DNA of 64,000 nt from Lentibacillus cibarius (GTDB taxonomy: Bacteria; Bacillota; Bacilli; Bacillales; Amphibacillaceae): positions 2,666,001 through 2,730,000 of the forward strand of contig NZ_VCIA01000001.1 in NCBI RefSeq assembly GCF_005887555.1, read 5' to 3'. How positions within the stretch are numbered: position 1 is the first letter of the stretch; each line of letters opens with the position of its first letter. Positions 33,361 through 42,087 of this stretch are shown piece after piece. The position numbers and the translations under genes are program-made. The notes under the pieces are model-generated. The model was given only the letters and a program-made list of their open reading frames with translations. It searched no databases and was not told the origin of the DNA.

Positions 33361-33932
33361 CGGTAACTCATTAGAGAAATGAGTGCCCTTTATCGCGAGA
33401 AATCGCTATATTCGGTAACTCATCAGAGAAATGAGTGCCCTTTATCGCGAGGAATCGCTATATTAGGTAACTCATTAGAGAAATGAGCGCCCTTTATCGC
33501 GAGGAATCGCTATATTGGGTAACTCATCGTTGAAATGAGTGCCCTTTATCGTGAGTAATCGCTATATTCGGTAACTCATCGTTGAAATGAGCGCCCTTTA
33601 TCGGAAGGAATTGCTTTATTATGTAACTCATCAGAGAAATGAGTGCCCTTTATCATGAGGAATCGCTATATTGGGTAACTCATCAGAGAAATGAGCGCCC
33701 TTTATCGTGAAGAATCGCTATATTAGGTAACTCATTAGAGAAATGAGTGCCCTTTATCGCGAGGAATCGCTATATTCGGTAACTCATCAGAGAAATGAGT
33801 GCCCTTTATCGCGAGGAATCGCTATATTAGGTAACTCATTAGAGAAATGAGCGCCCTTTATCGCGAGGAATCGCTATATTAGGTAACTCATTAGAGAAAT
33901 GAGTGCCCTTTATCGTGAGGTGCTGCTTTATA
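33361..33932. repeat. Eleven-unit 52-bp intergenic tandem repeat
   Basis: GGTAACTCAT-type unit starts fall at 33361, 33413, 33465, 33517, 33569, 33621, 33673, 33725, 33777, 33829 and 33881, exactly 52 bp apart with no indels. Each unit has ACTCAT/ATGAGT hairpin arms with interchangeable loops (TAGAGAA, CAGAGAA, CGTTGAA), then GCCCTTTATCGCGAGGAATC with GCGA/TCGC arms. No spacers, so it is not CRISPR, and no long ORF runs through. It fills the divergent region between nhaP and the cupin gene. Confidence 0.96.
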
Positions 33933-34049
33933 AGTAAGTAAAGGATGAACATGCCACTCACGTTCATCACGGATCGGTTCAATTCACTTACTTTATGGCA
34001 GTTGCATAATCTGTTGGCATGACAATTATCACTGAAAGGATTGACAGCT

Positions 34050-34679
34050 GTGGTCACACGCTTAATGGATTATAAAAACCCCGATTCACATTATTCTTAT
34101 GATTTGAAACAAAGTAGATTCTTCACCAAAAATAAAGCCAATTATATTAATGTACTTGGTCCTGAACAATTGCGTACAATCGGCGATGTGTTTTTACTTG
34201 ACGTGTTTCTTAGTGCCGGCAATGTTGTTGAACCGCATTACCATTCGAATGCATCTGAGTTAATTTATTGTATTTCCGGTGAAACAATTGTTTCTATGAT
34301 CAATCCATCCACTAATGAACTGAAAAATATACGGATTCACCCTCAGCAAGTAGTGACTATTCCACAGGGATGGTGGCATTATTTTGCGGCAAATGTGGAT
34401 AATACACACGTCCTTACAATTTATGATACTTCTGAGCTTGATACTGTTTGGGGTTCCGACGTTCTTCGCTTGACGCCGCCCGAGGTGTTTGCCCATACGT
34501 ATTGCCTTGATAAAGGGCAGATTCAACAAGCGTTACAGTCGATAGGGGAGACGGTTATTATCGGGCCGCCTGTGGATTGTAAGCAAAAAGGTGGATACAG
34601 TAAGGAGCAGGCTTACTATCAACCTTATTATCCTCCAGGTCCATACTACACAAGACCAATGGCTCCTCCATATAACTAG
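34050..34679 (+). CDS. Cupin-domain protein with Tyr/Pro-rich tail
   Basis: A 209-aa protein with a germin/spherulin-like cupin barrel. Motif 1 is EPHYHSNASELIYCISGE and motif 2 is VVTIPQGWWHYFAANVD, giving the usual His and Glu metal ligands. The last 25 residues (YYQPYYPPGPYYTRPMAPPY) are Tyr/Pro-rich, as in spore-coat-associated proteins. Activity and metal are unknown. GTG 34050 lies 9 nt after GAAAGGA; TTG 34041 is too close. A spore or cell-surface role is an inference from the tail. Confidence 0.78.
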   Translation: MVTRLMDYKNPDSHYSYDLKQSRFFTKNKANYINVLGPEQLRTIGDVFLLDVFLSAGNVVEPHYHSNASELIYCISGETIVSMINPSTNELKNIRIHPQQVVTIPQGWWHYFAANVDNTHVLTIYDTSELDTVWGSDVLRLTPPEVFAHTYCLDKGQIQQALQSIGETVIIGPPVDCKQKGGYSKEQAYYQPYYPPGPYYTRPMAPPYN

Positions 34680-34755
34680 ACTTGAAAATGGATCAGATAG
34701 TTTGAGGCATAAAAAAGGTTTCTCTATAGTTTGATTGTTACACACTGGATTAAAT

Positions 34756-34788
34756 GGACGCCTGTTCTGAATAGGGGGCGTCTTTTAT
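34756..34788 (+). terminator. Terminator after the cupin gene
   Basis: GGACGCC pairs with GGCGTC around TGTTCTGAATAGGG, followed by TTTTATT. Confidence 0.8.
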
Positions 34789-34925
34789 TGCTTATATCCC
34801 GACCGGTGTCTTTCCGGATAAGATGTCATTCTTCTAAGGCGGGTCATTTGCGGAATAAAAGAAGGAATTACCGATGCGGTATTGAATTAATTAGCATATA
34901 AAACTTTTTTAAGTGAGGGTTTAAA

Positions 34926-35381
34926 ATGAATGGGCTAATTAATTCAATCTTTGTTGTCGACGTCGCCGGGAGTCTACCTGTTTCGGTTCAATCAGTCCGG
35001 GCTGTGCCGGGTAAAGGTTTGGAAGGTGACCGATATTATCATAAGGCCGGATATTGGTCGCACAATGGTAATCTCCCCCGGGATGTTACACTTGTTGATA
35101 TCGAAACATTGGAGCGGATTGAAGCGGAGTATAATATTGCTATTGAGCCAGGGGAACATCGGAGAAACATCGAAACGAAAGGAATAGACCTAACCGCATT
35201 AGTTGGCAAGAAGTTTCAGATTGGGGAAATTACCTTGCAAGGTATTCGTGTTTGTGAACCGTGTGCACATCTGGTTGAACTTACTGGAAAAAAGCAGCTT
35301 TTAAGAGGGTTGGTTCATAGTGGTCTGGTTGCAGAAATCTTGACAGACGGGGTAATCCATGTTGGAAATCAATTGAAATAG
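34926..35381 (+). CDS. MOSC-domain protein
   Basis: A 151-aa single-domain MOSC protein. Motifs include the glycine-rich KGLEGDRYYHKAGYW, EPGEHRRNIETKGIDL and the conserved Cys in IRVCEPCAHL. MOSC domains bind molybdenum cofactor or take part in sulfur/metal chemistry of N-hydroxylated compounds; this short form is close to Bacillus YiiM-like proteins. It stands alone behind a fair ribosome site (AGTGAGGG). Substrate not predictable. Confidence 0.88.
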   Translation: MNGLINSIFVVDVAGSLPVSVQSVRAVPGKGLEGDRYYHKAGYWSHNGNLPRDVTLVDIETLERIEAEYNIAIEPGEHRRNIETKGIDLTALVGKKFQIGEITLQGIRVCEPCAHLVELTGKKQLLRGLVHSGLVAEILTDGVIHVGNQLK

Positions 35382-35552
35382 TCGTTGTCAGCGAAAGACT
35401 AAAATTTTCTATGAAACTATGTCGTCATTCCGCTTCCTTTTGTACAGGGGGGGAGCTAAGTTGTCTATTATTTTAGTACAAAAGAATACATAGCATAAAA
35501 TGACGGCAATTATCGGAATATTTAATAAAGTTGAAATGAAGTCATTATTTTC

Positions 35553-35601
35553 CGGAAAACTGGACGTGTTTGGGTTATTTTTCCCTGTTGCCAGTTTTCC
35601 G
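35553..35601. terminator. Perfect 11-bp inverted repeat near the TetR remnant
   Basis: CGGAAAACTGG (35553-35563) pairs with CCAGTTTTCCG (35591-35601) around a T-rich 27-nt loop. T-runs are in the loop and not after the stem, so its role as a terminator of the converging genes is uncertain. Confidence 0.5.
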
Positions 35602-35627
35602 TTGTTGGTCTTAAATAAATCCTAAAG

Positions 35628-36206
35628 CTAGTTCTCTTCCATAGCCGCAAGCACTAATTTTGCATATCTTCTTACGGTTTCTTTTTTTTCTTGTGTAGTT
35701 AATTTATTAAATGGTTGTTCGTTGGGGAGTACAACATAGCTTAAAAATATACCGCCCAACTGTCTCGCGCAAAAGTCTGTATCAACGGATTGATTTTTAA
35801 GTTTAAAATGATATTCTATCCCTTTTTTTAAACTCATGAAAATTATTTCTGGCAAGTTAATTTCTTTTGGTAAACTCCCTTTTAAGCTTTCGGATAAAAG
35901 CATTTGTACTAGCTTATGATTTTTCGAGAGTATTTCTAATCTATCCTCTATAATGCGCATGAAAAATATTTCGGTTTCTTTATTTGCCATTTCCAAAACA
36001 TGCGAATGGAATTTTTTCTCCAGAACATCTTTGAGTACGGTGATAAAAAGGTTCTCTTTCGTTGAATACCGTCGATAGAGTGTTATTTCAGCAACTCCAG
36101 CTTCTTTTGAGACTTCCTGTGTCGTTGCTTGTAGCTCTTTTTTTTGAAAACAGAGATGGCTCCCTTAAAGATTTTTTTGTTCTGTTTTATCTTGCAAATT
36201 ACCCAA
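35628..36206 (-). pseudogene. Frameshifted TetR-family regulator
   Basis: The C-terminal frame (from METANKETE-like residues near 35990 to 35628) is open. Reading upstream, the helix-turn-helix continues in the same frame as TTQEVSKEAGVAEITLYRRY, but the segment before it, IFKGAISVFKKKSYK, is in another frame, and the apparent N-terminus GNLQDKTEQK in a third. Shifts occur at an A7 run and near 36130. The intact gene would be about 190 aa starting at TTG 36206. It lies directly downstream of a transporter remnant it may once have regulated. Confidence 0.78.
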
Positions 36207-36222
36207 CTCGCTTTCTTTACTT

Positions 36223-36430
36223 TTACTTCACATTGCTTATTATATACCTTTTAATCCAATCTATTGTACCGTTTTTATTTAAAGATATCATGATCCCAAA
36301 GTTATTCAGGATCACAAAATCGGAAACAAGTAACGCACTAAATCCACCAATTGTAGTTAATGCGGATGCAAAGATAGCTTTACCAATTTGTTTATTTGTT
36401 GTTTGAATGGCATCTAGTCTTCCTTTTCCC
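36223..36430 (-). pseudogene. C-terminal fragment of an MMPL/RND transporter
   Basis: The minus strand reads RLDAIQTTNKQIGKAIFAS then ALTTIGGFSALLVSDFVILN and NFGIMI. This is the conserved late transmembrane region of MMPL-family lipid/drug exporters (usually above 700 aa). After that the match dissolves into KNGTIDWIKRYI and a stop. Only about 50 matching codons remain. The deletion joins the ger promoter region on its other side. Confidence 0.75.
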
Positions 36431-36531
36431 TTTCTTTTCTCCTAATCGGTGTATACATACCATCCTATGAATAATTTTCGTTCACAGATAAATAATAACT
36501 GATTAGAACGTAAACGGGGGAGTATGATGGT

Positions 36532-38100
36532 ATGAAATTCTCTAATGTATTTGGAAAGGTAATAAAAAGGTCCCTAAAGTCCGAGCAGGATGCAACCTCT
36601 GACGTAGAATGGAATCCATTCTCAACTAATCTTCGGGAAAATGAAAAGTTACTGCAAGAGCAAATGGGAGACAGTGCGGATATAATGTTCACCAAATTTA
36701 CAATGCAAATGAAAAACAACGATACTGATACGGATGCATTATTAGTTGTTGTTGATGGTTTAGTGAACGAGGAAACAAAGCGGAATAACATTCTTAAGCC
36801 TTTGCAAGAGCATCCAATTAGTATTGAACCTAATGAACATTTAGATCAGGTTCAAAATAGACTTTCTATTAAACATATTGCCGTTGAAAAAAATGTAAAT
36901 AAAGCTGTATTTAACATATTGAATTCAAAAGGTTTATTGATCATTGATGGGGTTGATCAAGGGTTAATTCTTGATATGGAGGGGTTCGAGACACGAACAA
37001 TTGCGGAGCCATCAAATGAAAAGACCGTTCGTGGATCACATGAGGGCTTCATCGAAACAACGTCCACTAATATGTCCATGCTACGCCGCAGAATTTCTCA
37101 TCCTGCCTTGCAATTTGAACAAAAAACAATAGGGAAGTTCACACGGACAAATGTCACGATCGCTTATATGAAACATATTACAGATCCTGAGCTTTTACAG
37201 CGTGTCAGGGACAGGCTCGACCAAATTGAGGTCGACAACATTGATAGTTCCGGAAATGTTGAGCAATTTATTGAAGATCATCCTTATTCTATTTTCCCGA
37301 CCATTGGAAATACGGAACGTCCTGACTTGGCGGCATCCTTACTAATGGAAGGCAAAATAGTAATTATGGTGGATGGGGATCCCGTTTCTCTATATGTTCC
37401 CCTGTTATTTGTTGAGAGTGTCAAAAACATAGAAGATTATGAATCCCGACCATTTTATGCATCGTTCCTTCGCTTACTTCGTGCGTTTGCCTTTATTGTT
37501 AGTGTTACATTTCCAGCAGTGTATGTTTCGGCTCTTAATTTTAACAAAGCAATGATTCCAACTGATTTAATCGTTCCGTTATTTCAAGCAAGGGAAACGG
37601 TGCCATTTCCGCTAGCGATGGAGGTTTTTTTTATGATTCTCATGTTTGAAGTTGTTAGGGAAGCGGGTGTTAGGCTGCCCGAGACTATTGGATCTGCACT
37701 TAGTATCGTGGGGGCTCTGATTCTAGGAGAAGTATCCGTATCCGCTGGTCTTGTTGGGGCGCCTACGATTGTAATCGTATCATTATCCTATATTGCTTCA
37801 TTCATGATTACACCGATTGCCGATGTGACGGCTTTGCTTAGGTTAGGATTCGTCATTTCAAGCAGTATTTTTGGAATGTATGGAATCATTGTACTATGGC
37901 TGGGGATTTTGACACACATGGTATCTTTAACTTCGCTCGGTGTTCCCCATATGGCCCCCTTTGCACCGTTTTATTTCCGTGACTGGAAAGATGCCATTAT
38001 TCGTGTCCCGTTAAGGTGGATTAAATACCGGCAGAAAAGTGTTCCGCATCAACAATCAAGGCGAATTAAATCTTTGCCGAAAACAGGTGGAAAACAATGA
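36532..38100 (+). CDS. Spore germination protein, GerA family A subunit
   Basis: Germinant-receptor A subunit of 522 aa (GerAA is 482). A hydrophilic N-terminal half (about 1-300) is followed by a membrane domain with about five helices (LLRAFAFIVSVTFPAVYVSAL, EVFFMILMFEVVREAGVRLPE, VVGALILGEVSVSAGLVGAP-like). The A subunit with C and B forms the inner-spore-membrane complex that senses germinants. It is the first gene of a three-gene operon that overlaps the next gene by 4 bp. Transcription by the forespore sigma-G is expected, but I could not define its promoter with confidence. Confidence 0.93.
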   Translation: MKFSNVFGKVIKRSLKSEQDATSDVEWNPFSTNLRENEKLLQEQMGDSADIMFTKFTMQMKNNDTDTDALLVVVDGLVNEETKRNNILKPLQEHPISIEPNEHLDQVQNRLSIKHIAVEKNVNKAVFNILNSKGLLIIDGVDQGLILDMEGFETRTIAEPSNEKTVRGSHEGFIETTSTNMSMLRRRISHPALQFEQKTIGKFTRTNVTIAYMKHITDPELLQRVRDRLDQIEVDNIDSSGNVEQFIEDHPYSIFPTIGNTERPDLAASLLMEGKIVIMVDGDPVSLYVPLLFVESVKNIEDYESRPFYASFLRLLRAFAFIVSVTFPAVYVSALNFNKAMIPTDLIVPLFQARETVPFPLAMEVFFMILMFEVVREAGVRLPETIGSALSIVGALILGEVSVSAGLVGAPTIVIVSLSYIASFMITPIADVTALLRLGFVISSSIFGMYGIIVLWLGILTHMVSLTSLGVPHMAPFAPFYFRDWKDAIIRVPLRWIKYRQKSVPHQQSRRIKSLPKTGGKQ

Positions 38101-39296
38101 GATATCGGCTACTTATTATAATGTTATGCGGACCTTTGGTTTTAGCCGGATGCTGGAGTAATCAGGAACTTGACGATACAGTATTGGTTGAAGGTGTAGG
38201 AATTGGTAAGGGGACAAATGGTGATTTACAGCTGGTTGTAGAACTCATTAAACCAACAGGGCAAACAGGAGGCAGTGAAAGTGAGGAACAGGGCAGTGAA
38301 CTAAGTCTTGTTTTAGATAATACTGGTGATACATTATTGGAAATTGCCAGAGACTTTATTCGGTATTCTAAACGACGGTTAAACTTCACACACTCCTTGA
38401 TATGGATTGTTGAGAATGATTTGGCCAAAAAGAAAGAATTCACGAAAGCACTTGATATACTACGTCGTGACAAAATGCTTCGTTTAAACAGTTTTTTATT
38501 TATTTCGGAAGCGGATAGTGATCTCACGGACATTTTAAGCACACCAACGTTATATGAGGATCTGACATCTACCGAGCTTGTTTCAGCTCTAGAGCAAACT
38601 CAGTTTAGTATGCATTATGCTACCATCAAACTTCGGGAATTTTACGAGTTATTGGAAGAACCCATTAATAGCGCTTATGTTCCTGTCATTAAGACGAAAC
38701 AAGTCGGTGAGCAAACCATTACAGTGATAGAAGGTACGGCTGTGATTCGGGATAATCGAATGATTGGCAAATTGAATCTTAGGGAAACAATAGGGTTAAA
38801 ATGGCTACTGGAACGTGTGAAAGGCGGCACGGTCAGTGTTTCGACAGGAGAAAAAGGAAAAAAAGCTGGAATCGAAATTTCGGATACCAATACAACGTTA
38901 AAAACCCGAATGGAAGAAGGGCAATTACAGGCACAGGTTAATGTAGAAGTTGAAGGAACGTTGTCTGATAATATGACAGATGGGAATATTAACGAGGCTT
39001 TCTTTAAAGAAGTGGAGCAAAAAGTCTCCAAAGATATTAAACAAACCATACAGGATACCCTTGACACATTACAAAATGACTTTAAAGCAGATATCACCGG
39101 AATTGGGGTTAAATTGTACCAGACACATCCCAAACAATGGAATGCCGTCGCTTCCGATTGGCATAACGATATTTTTCCAAATGCTGATATATCCGTTCAT
39201 GTAGATACAAATTTGACACACCAGGGTCTGATCAATGAAAGTATAGATCAGAATAGCCGAAAGCCGCACAATAATCCTTATCGGTTCGGGAAATAA
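38097..39296 (+). CDS. Spore germination lipoprotein, Ger(x)C family
   Basis: C subunit of the germinant receptor, 399 aa. The signal peptide has lipobox LVLAGCW (Cys about 19) followed by NQELDDTVLVEGVGIG, the family N-terminus. Diacylglyceryl modification anchors it outside the inner spore membrane. It overlaps the A gene (ATGA) and precedes the B gene by 16 bp. The A-C-B order is one of the arrangements seen in Bacillus, for example the gerK operon. Confidence 0.93.
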   Translation: MRYRLLIIMLCGPLVLAGCWSNQELDDTVLVEGVGIGKGTNGDLQLVVELIKPTGQTGGSESEEQGSELSLVLDNTGDTLLEIARDFIRYSKRRLNFTHSLIWIVENDLAKKKEFTKALDILRRDKMLRLNSFLFISEADSDLTDILSTPTLYEDLTSTELVSALEQTQFSMHYATIKLREFYELLEEPINSAYVPVIKTKQVGEQTITVIEGTAVIRDNRMIGKLNLRETIGLKWLLERVKGGTVSVSTGEKGKKAGIEISDTNTTLKTRMEEGQLQAQVNVEVEGTLSDNMTDGNINEAFFKEVEQKVSKDIKQTIQDTLDTLQNDFKADITGIGVKLYQTHPKQWNAVASDWHNDIFPNADISVHVDTNLTHQGLINESIDQNSRKPHNNPYRFGK

Positions 39297-39312
39297 TAAA
39301 GGAGATTGTACC

Positions 39313-40374
39313 ATGGTCACTAAATGGGAAACATTATTTTTATTAATCATGACGCTTCCGATTATGGGGCACATTGTGATGTTACCCTATATGTTGGACC
39401 TTGCCGGAAGAGATGCTTGGATTTCTGTTTTGATTGCGTTTCCAATTGCATGTACATTTGCCGGAGCCATATACAAGCTCCGGCTTCGATATCCGGAGAT
39501 GAATATAACGCAAATACTTACCCATTTGTTGGGGAAGTGGGGGAGACGTGGATTCGTGGCCCTGTTTAGCATCTACTTTCTTTTTTTGACAATACTTTCC
39601 TGCGCTATTTTGGTTGATTTTGTTTTTATTGTTTTCTTGCCCGAAACTCCCAGATTAGCGATTTTAGGCTATTTTTTTCTTCTGTTTTTATATGGTGCTA
39701 CTAAAGGAGTTAAACGGATTGCCTTAACAGCCATTCCCTTAGCATTTGTCGGTATGCTCACAGGACATTCCATTACATTTATGGACACGCCGAAAAAAGA
39801 TTGGGATCAAATGATGCCTTTTTTGGAATTTGGTTTGAGTCCTGTGCTTTGGGGCGTTTTAATCGTTTTAAGCATCTGGATGGAGCTTTTGTTCTTATTA
39901 TGCCTGCCAATAAAAAATATTAATGAAAAACGAACCCTCACATTGTGGGTTATCGGTGCCGTGATTAATGTTTTTACTATGTTATCCACGATGACTGGTG
40001 TAATAACAATATTTGGATTGAATCAGGCGGACAAATTTGTGTATCCGGCAGAAGAAATTGTCAGAACCATCAATTTAGGTTTTATTGATCGGTTTGATGT
40101 ATATGGTATGATTTTATTATTGTTTGGCGTGTATATCCGCTGCGGTTTATATTTTCGACTCGCTTATGAAATGACTATTACAGAGAATATGTCAGCATGG
40201 TTTAAAAGGGGGATTTTTTCAGCTTTTGCTTGTGTTGTGTTTTTTATAGCTTTGTTCATTGTTAAGGAACACTTTCGATTAGATACCGCGGTGCAGGTTT
40301 ATACGTATATGATTGTTTTATTCCCGATACCGTTTTTATTATTGGGTATATCTTATAAAAGAGGGAAAGGTTAA
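39313..40374 (+). CDS. Spore germination permease, GerA family B subunit
   Basis: B subunit of 353 aa with about ten helices, a member of the amino acid/polyamine/organocation superfamily (endospore germination permease, TIGR00912). It probably binds the germinant within its membrane domain. Phrases such as PIMGHIVMLPYMLDLAGRDAW at the N-terminus fit the family. It is preceded by AAAGGAG and ends the operon. The specific germinant cannot be inferred. Confidence 0.92.
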   Translation: MVTKWETLFLLIMTLPIMGHIVMLPYMLDLAGRDAWISVLIAFPIACTFAGAIYKLRLRYPEMNITQILTHLLGKWGRRGFVALFSIYFLFLTILSCAILVDFVFIVFLPETPRLAILGYFFLLFLYGATKGVKRIALTAIPLAFVGMLTGHSITFMDTPKKDWDQMMPFLEFGLSPVLWGVLIVLSIWMELLFLLCLPIKNINEKRTLTLWVIGAVINVFTMLSTMTGVITIFGLNQADKFVYPAEEIVRTINLGFIDRFDVYGMILLLFGVYIRCGLYFRLAYEMTITENMSAWFKRGIFSAFACVVFFIALFIVKEHFRLDTAVQVYTYMIVLFPIPFLLLGISYKRGKG

Positions 40375-40751
40375 ATACGATATAACAACTATATTTAAAA
40401 ACATCTTATCTTAAATGATTCTACTACTTTACGAGAAAATTTATCTATTGGTTTGACAATATACGCTAGGGGGTATATACTAAGTGTAGTCCTTTTGAAA
40501 TGGTGTAGTAACAATAGAATAAAACCGATCAGAATGCGGAGGATGGGTGAGAAATGCCCCGTTAGTCCATTCATAAAAAGCAGATAAATAAAAGGTATTG
40601 ACATTTGCAATGGTTTTTATTAATGTGATAATAGGTTAAGTAAAATTTACTTACCTTTTTTTATCACTTTATATATACCCCTACCCCTATTGGTAATATT
40701 GCATAATATAGAACGAAAGCATATAAAAAACGTTTAGGGAGGCAACATAAT
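40375..40751. other. Leader region of the sulfur operon
   Basis: No convincing gene is present. It contains the CsoR/CstR-like promoter at 40453-40481, the palindrome TAAGTAAAATTTACTTA (about 40636-40652), and a second C-rich site ATATACCCCTACCCCTATTGGTAAT (about 40671-40694) close to the first rhodanese gene. The long 270-nt leader suggests loss of a gene, perhaps the regulator, or a second promoter. Confidence 0.55.
40453..40481 (+). promoter_or_regulatory. Sigma-A promoter with CsoR/CstR-type operator
   Basis: TTGACA (40453-40458) and TATACT (40476-40481) are 17 bp apart. The spacer holds the pseudo-palindrome ATACGCTAGGGGGTAT, the G-tract type bound by CsoR/CstR repressors. Placement between -35 and -10 fits repression. 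No csoR/cstR gene lies in the window. Confidence 0.6.
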
Positions 40752-41051
40752 ATGAAAGAAATTATGACGAATGAACTCATGGAAAAAATAAAAAACAACG
40801 AGAATGTAAATGTTATTGATGTGCGCGAGGATGATGAGGTTGCACAGGGCAAGATTCCCGGGGCAAAACATATTCCGCTTGGGGAAATACCCAACCAACT
40901 CGATAAACTAGACAAAAATAAACATTATTACATGGTCTGCCGTTCGGGCGGTCGAAGCGGTAAAGCTTGTGAATTTCTTGAGCAACAGGGTTATAATGTT
41001 ACGAATGTCGATGGTGGCATGCTCGCCTGGACAAAGGACGTTGAAAAATAA
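40752..41051 (+). CDS. Single-domain rhodanese
   Basis: A 99-aa cytoplasmic sulfurtransferase. The active-site loop is CRSGGRSG with the persulfide-forming Cys; VNVIDVREDDE and IPGAKHIPLGEI are standard rhodanese motifs. It transfers sulfane sulfur between donors such as persulfides and acceptors such as TusA. AGGGAGG precedes the ATG. It heads a six-gene operon with tight spacing. Confidence 0.92.
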   Translation: MKEIMTNELMEKIKNNENVNVIDVREDDEVAQGKIPGAKHIPLGEIPNQLDKLDKNKHYYMVCRSGGRSGKACEFLEQQGYNVTNVDGGMLAWTKDVEK

Positions 41052-41067
41052 CAGGGAGGTAATAATT

Positions 41068-41643
41068 GTGGGAATTACAGTGAATGAAACCTTAGATGCA
41101 AAAGGCTTCGCTTGTCCGATGCCGATTGTTAAAACAAAAAAAGCCATTGCTAATTTGGAACCGGGGCAGGTCATGGAAGTGCAGGCAACCGACAAGGGAT
41201 CGACCGCTGATATTAAAGCTTGGGCGGAAAGTACCGGCCATCAGTACCTTGGCACCGTTGAGGAAGGAGAGGTATTGAAGCATTATTTGCGTAAAGCAAG
41301 TGACCACGAGGCCAACGAGGAAACTAAATATGAAGAAGTGATTGATTTAAGAGAACTTCGTCAAAAAGTTGATGGTGGGGAAGCTATAATTATTCTTGAT
41401 GTCCGTGAAAATGCTGAGTATGCCTTTAATCACATTCCTGGCTCCATCAACATTCCACTTGGCGAATTGGAGGACCGTATGGATGAATTAAAAAATGATA
41501 AAGAAATTAACGTCATTTGCCGTACGGGTAGCCGAAGTGATTTAGCATCACGAAAACTGTCAGAAAAAGGCTTTAATAATGTGAAAAATGTGGTGCCGGG
41601 TATGATCCAATGGGACGGGCCAACAGAACAATCAGCAAAATAA
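41068..41643 (+). CDS. TusA-rhodanese fusion (CstA-like)
   Basis: A 191-aa two-domain sulfur carrier. An N-terminal TusA/SirA domain (LDAKGFACPMPIVKTKKAI, with the carrier Cys) is joined to a C-terminal rhodanese (IIILDVRENAEYAFNHIPGS, active loop CRTGSRSD). Staphylococcal CstA combines the same modules and relays persulfide sulfur. The start is GTG 41068 behind AGGGAGGT; the longer open frame upstream overlaps the preceding gene and is spurious. Confidence 0.9.
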   Translation: MGITVNETLDAKGFACPMPIVKTKKAIANLEPGQVMEVQATDKGSTADIKAWAESTGHQYLGTVEEGEVLKHYLRKASDHEANEETKYEEVIDLRELRQKVDGGEAIIILDVRENAEYAFNHIPGSINIPLGELEDRMDELKNDKEINVICRTGSRSDLASRKLSEKGFNNVKNVVPGMIQWDGPTEQSAK

Positions 41644-41662
41644 TTTTTAGGAGGAATAGAAA

Positions 41663-42070
41663 ATGGAAAACCAAAATACTACACGCGTAGCAATCATTGC
41701 ATCTAACGGTGGTATGTTTGATGCTTATAAAGTATTCAACATCGCAACGGCAGCAGCAGCATCGGATAAAGAGGTGGGGATTTTCTTCACATTTGAAGGA
41801 TTGAACTTGATTCATAAGGAAGCTCACAAGAATCTGCCGCTCCCGGAAGGAAAAGAACACTTCCAGGAAGGGTTTGAAAAAGCGAATGTACCGTCAATTA
41901 GTGAATTGTTGGAGATGGCGCAGGAAATGGGTGTGAAAATGATTGGCTGTCAAATGACGATGGACGTTATGAATTTGGAAAAGGATAATTTTGTAGATGG
42001 TATTGAAGTCGGTGGTGCAGCTTCGTTCATTGAATTTGCGAAGGACGCCGATATGTCACTGACATTTTAA
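41663..42070 (+). CDS. DsrE/DsrE2-like sulfur relay protein
   Basis: A 135-aa DsrE-fold protein: N-terminal [23 protein letters not shown], later [16 protein letters not shown] with a single candidate sulfur-carrier Cys at about residue 96. Relatives pass sulfur to or from TusA in sulfane-sulfur metabolism. It lies 19 bp after the TusA-rhodanese gene behind AGGAGG, consistent with direct partnership. Confidence 0.88.
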   Translation: MENQNTTRVAIIASNGGMFDAYKVFNIATAAAASDKEVGIFFTFEGLNLIHKEAHKNLPLPEGKEHFQEGFEKANVPSISELLEMAQEMGVKMIGCQMTMDVMNLEKDNFVDGIEVGGAASFIEFAKDADMSLTF

Positions 42071-42087
42071 AAAGGGAGGTTTCTGTT

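Noticed and set aside
33361..33932. CRISPR array
   Set aside because: The 52-bp units are contiguous and wholly repetitive; there are no unique spacers and no cas genes.
36062..36406. 114-codon plus-strand hydrophobic ORF
   Set aside because: It is antisense to the TetR and MMPL remnants, whose protein matches are clear on the minus strand.
40395..40610. 71-codon minus-strand ORF with a hydrophobic stretch slightly like DUF2892
   Set aside because: It overlies the CsoR/CstR-type promoter of the plus strand, lacks a good ribosome site, and the similarity is too weak.
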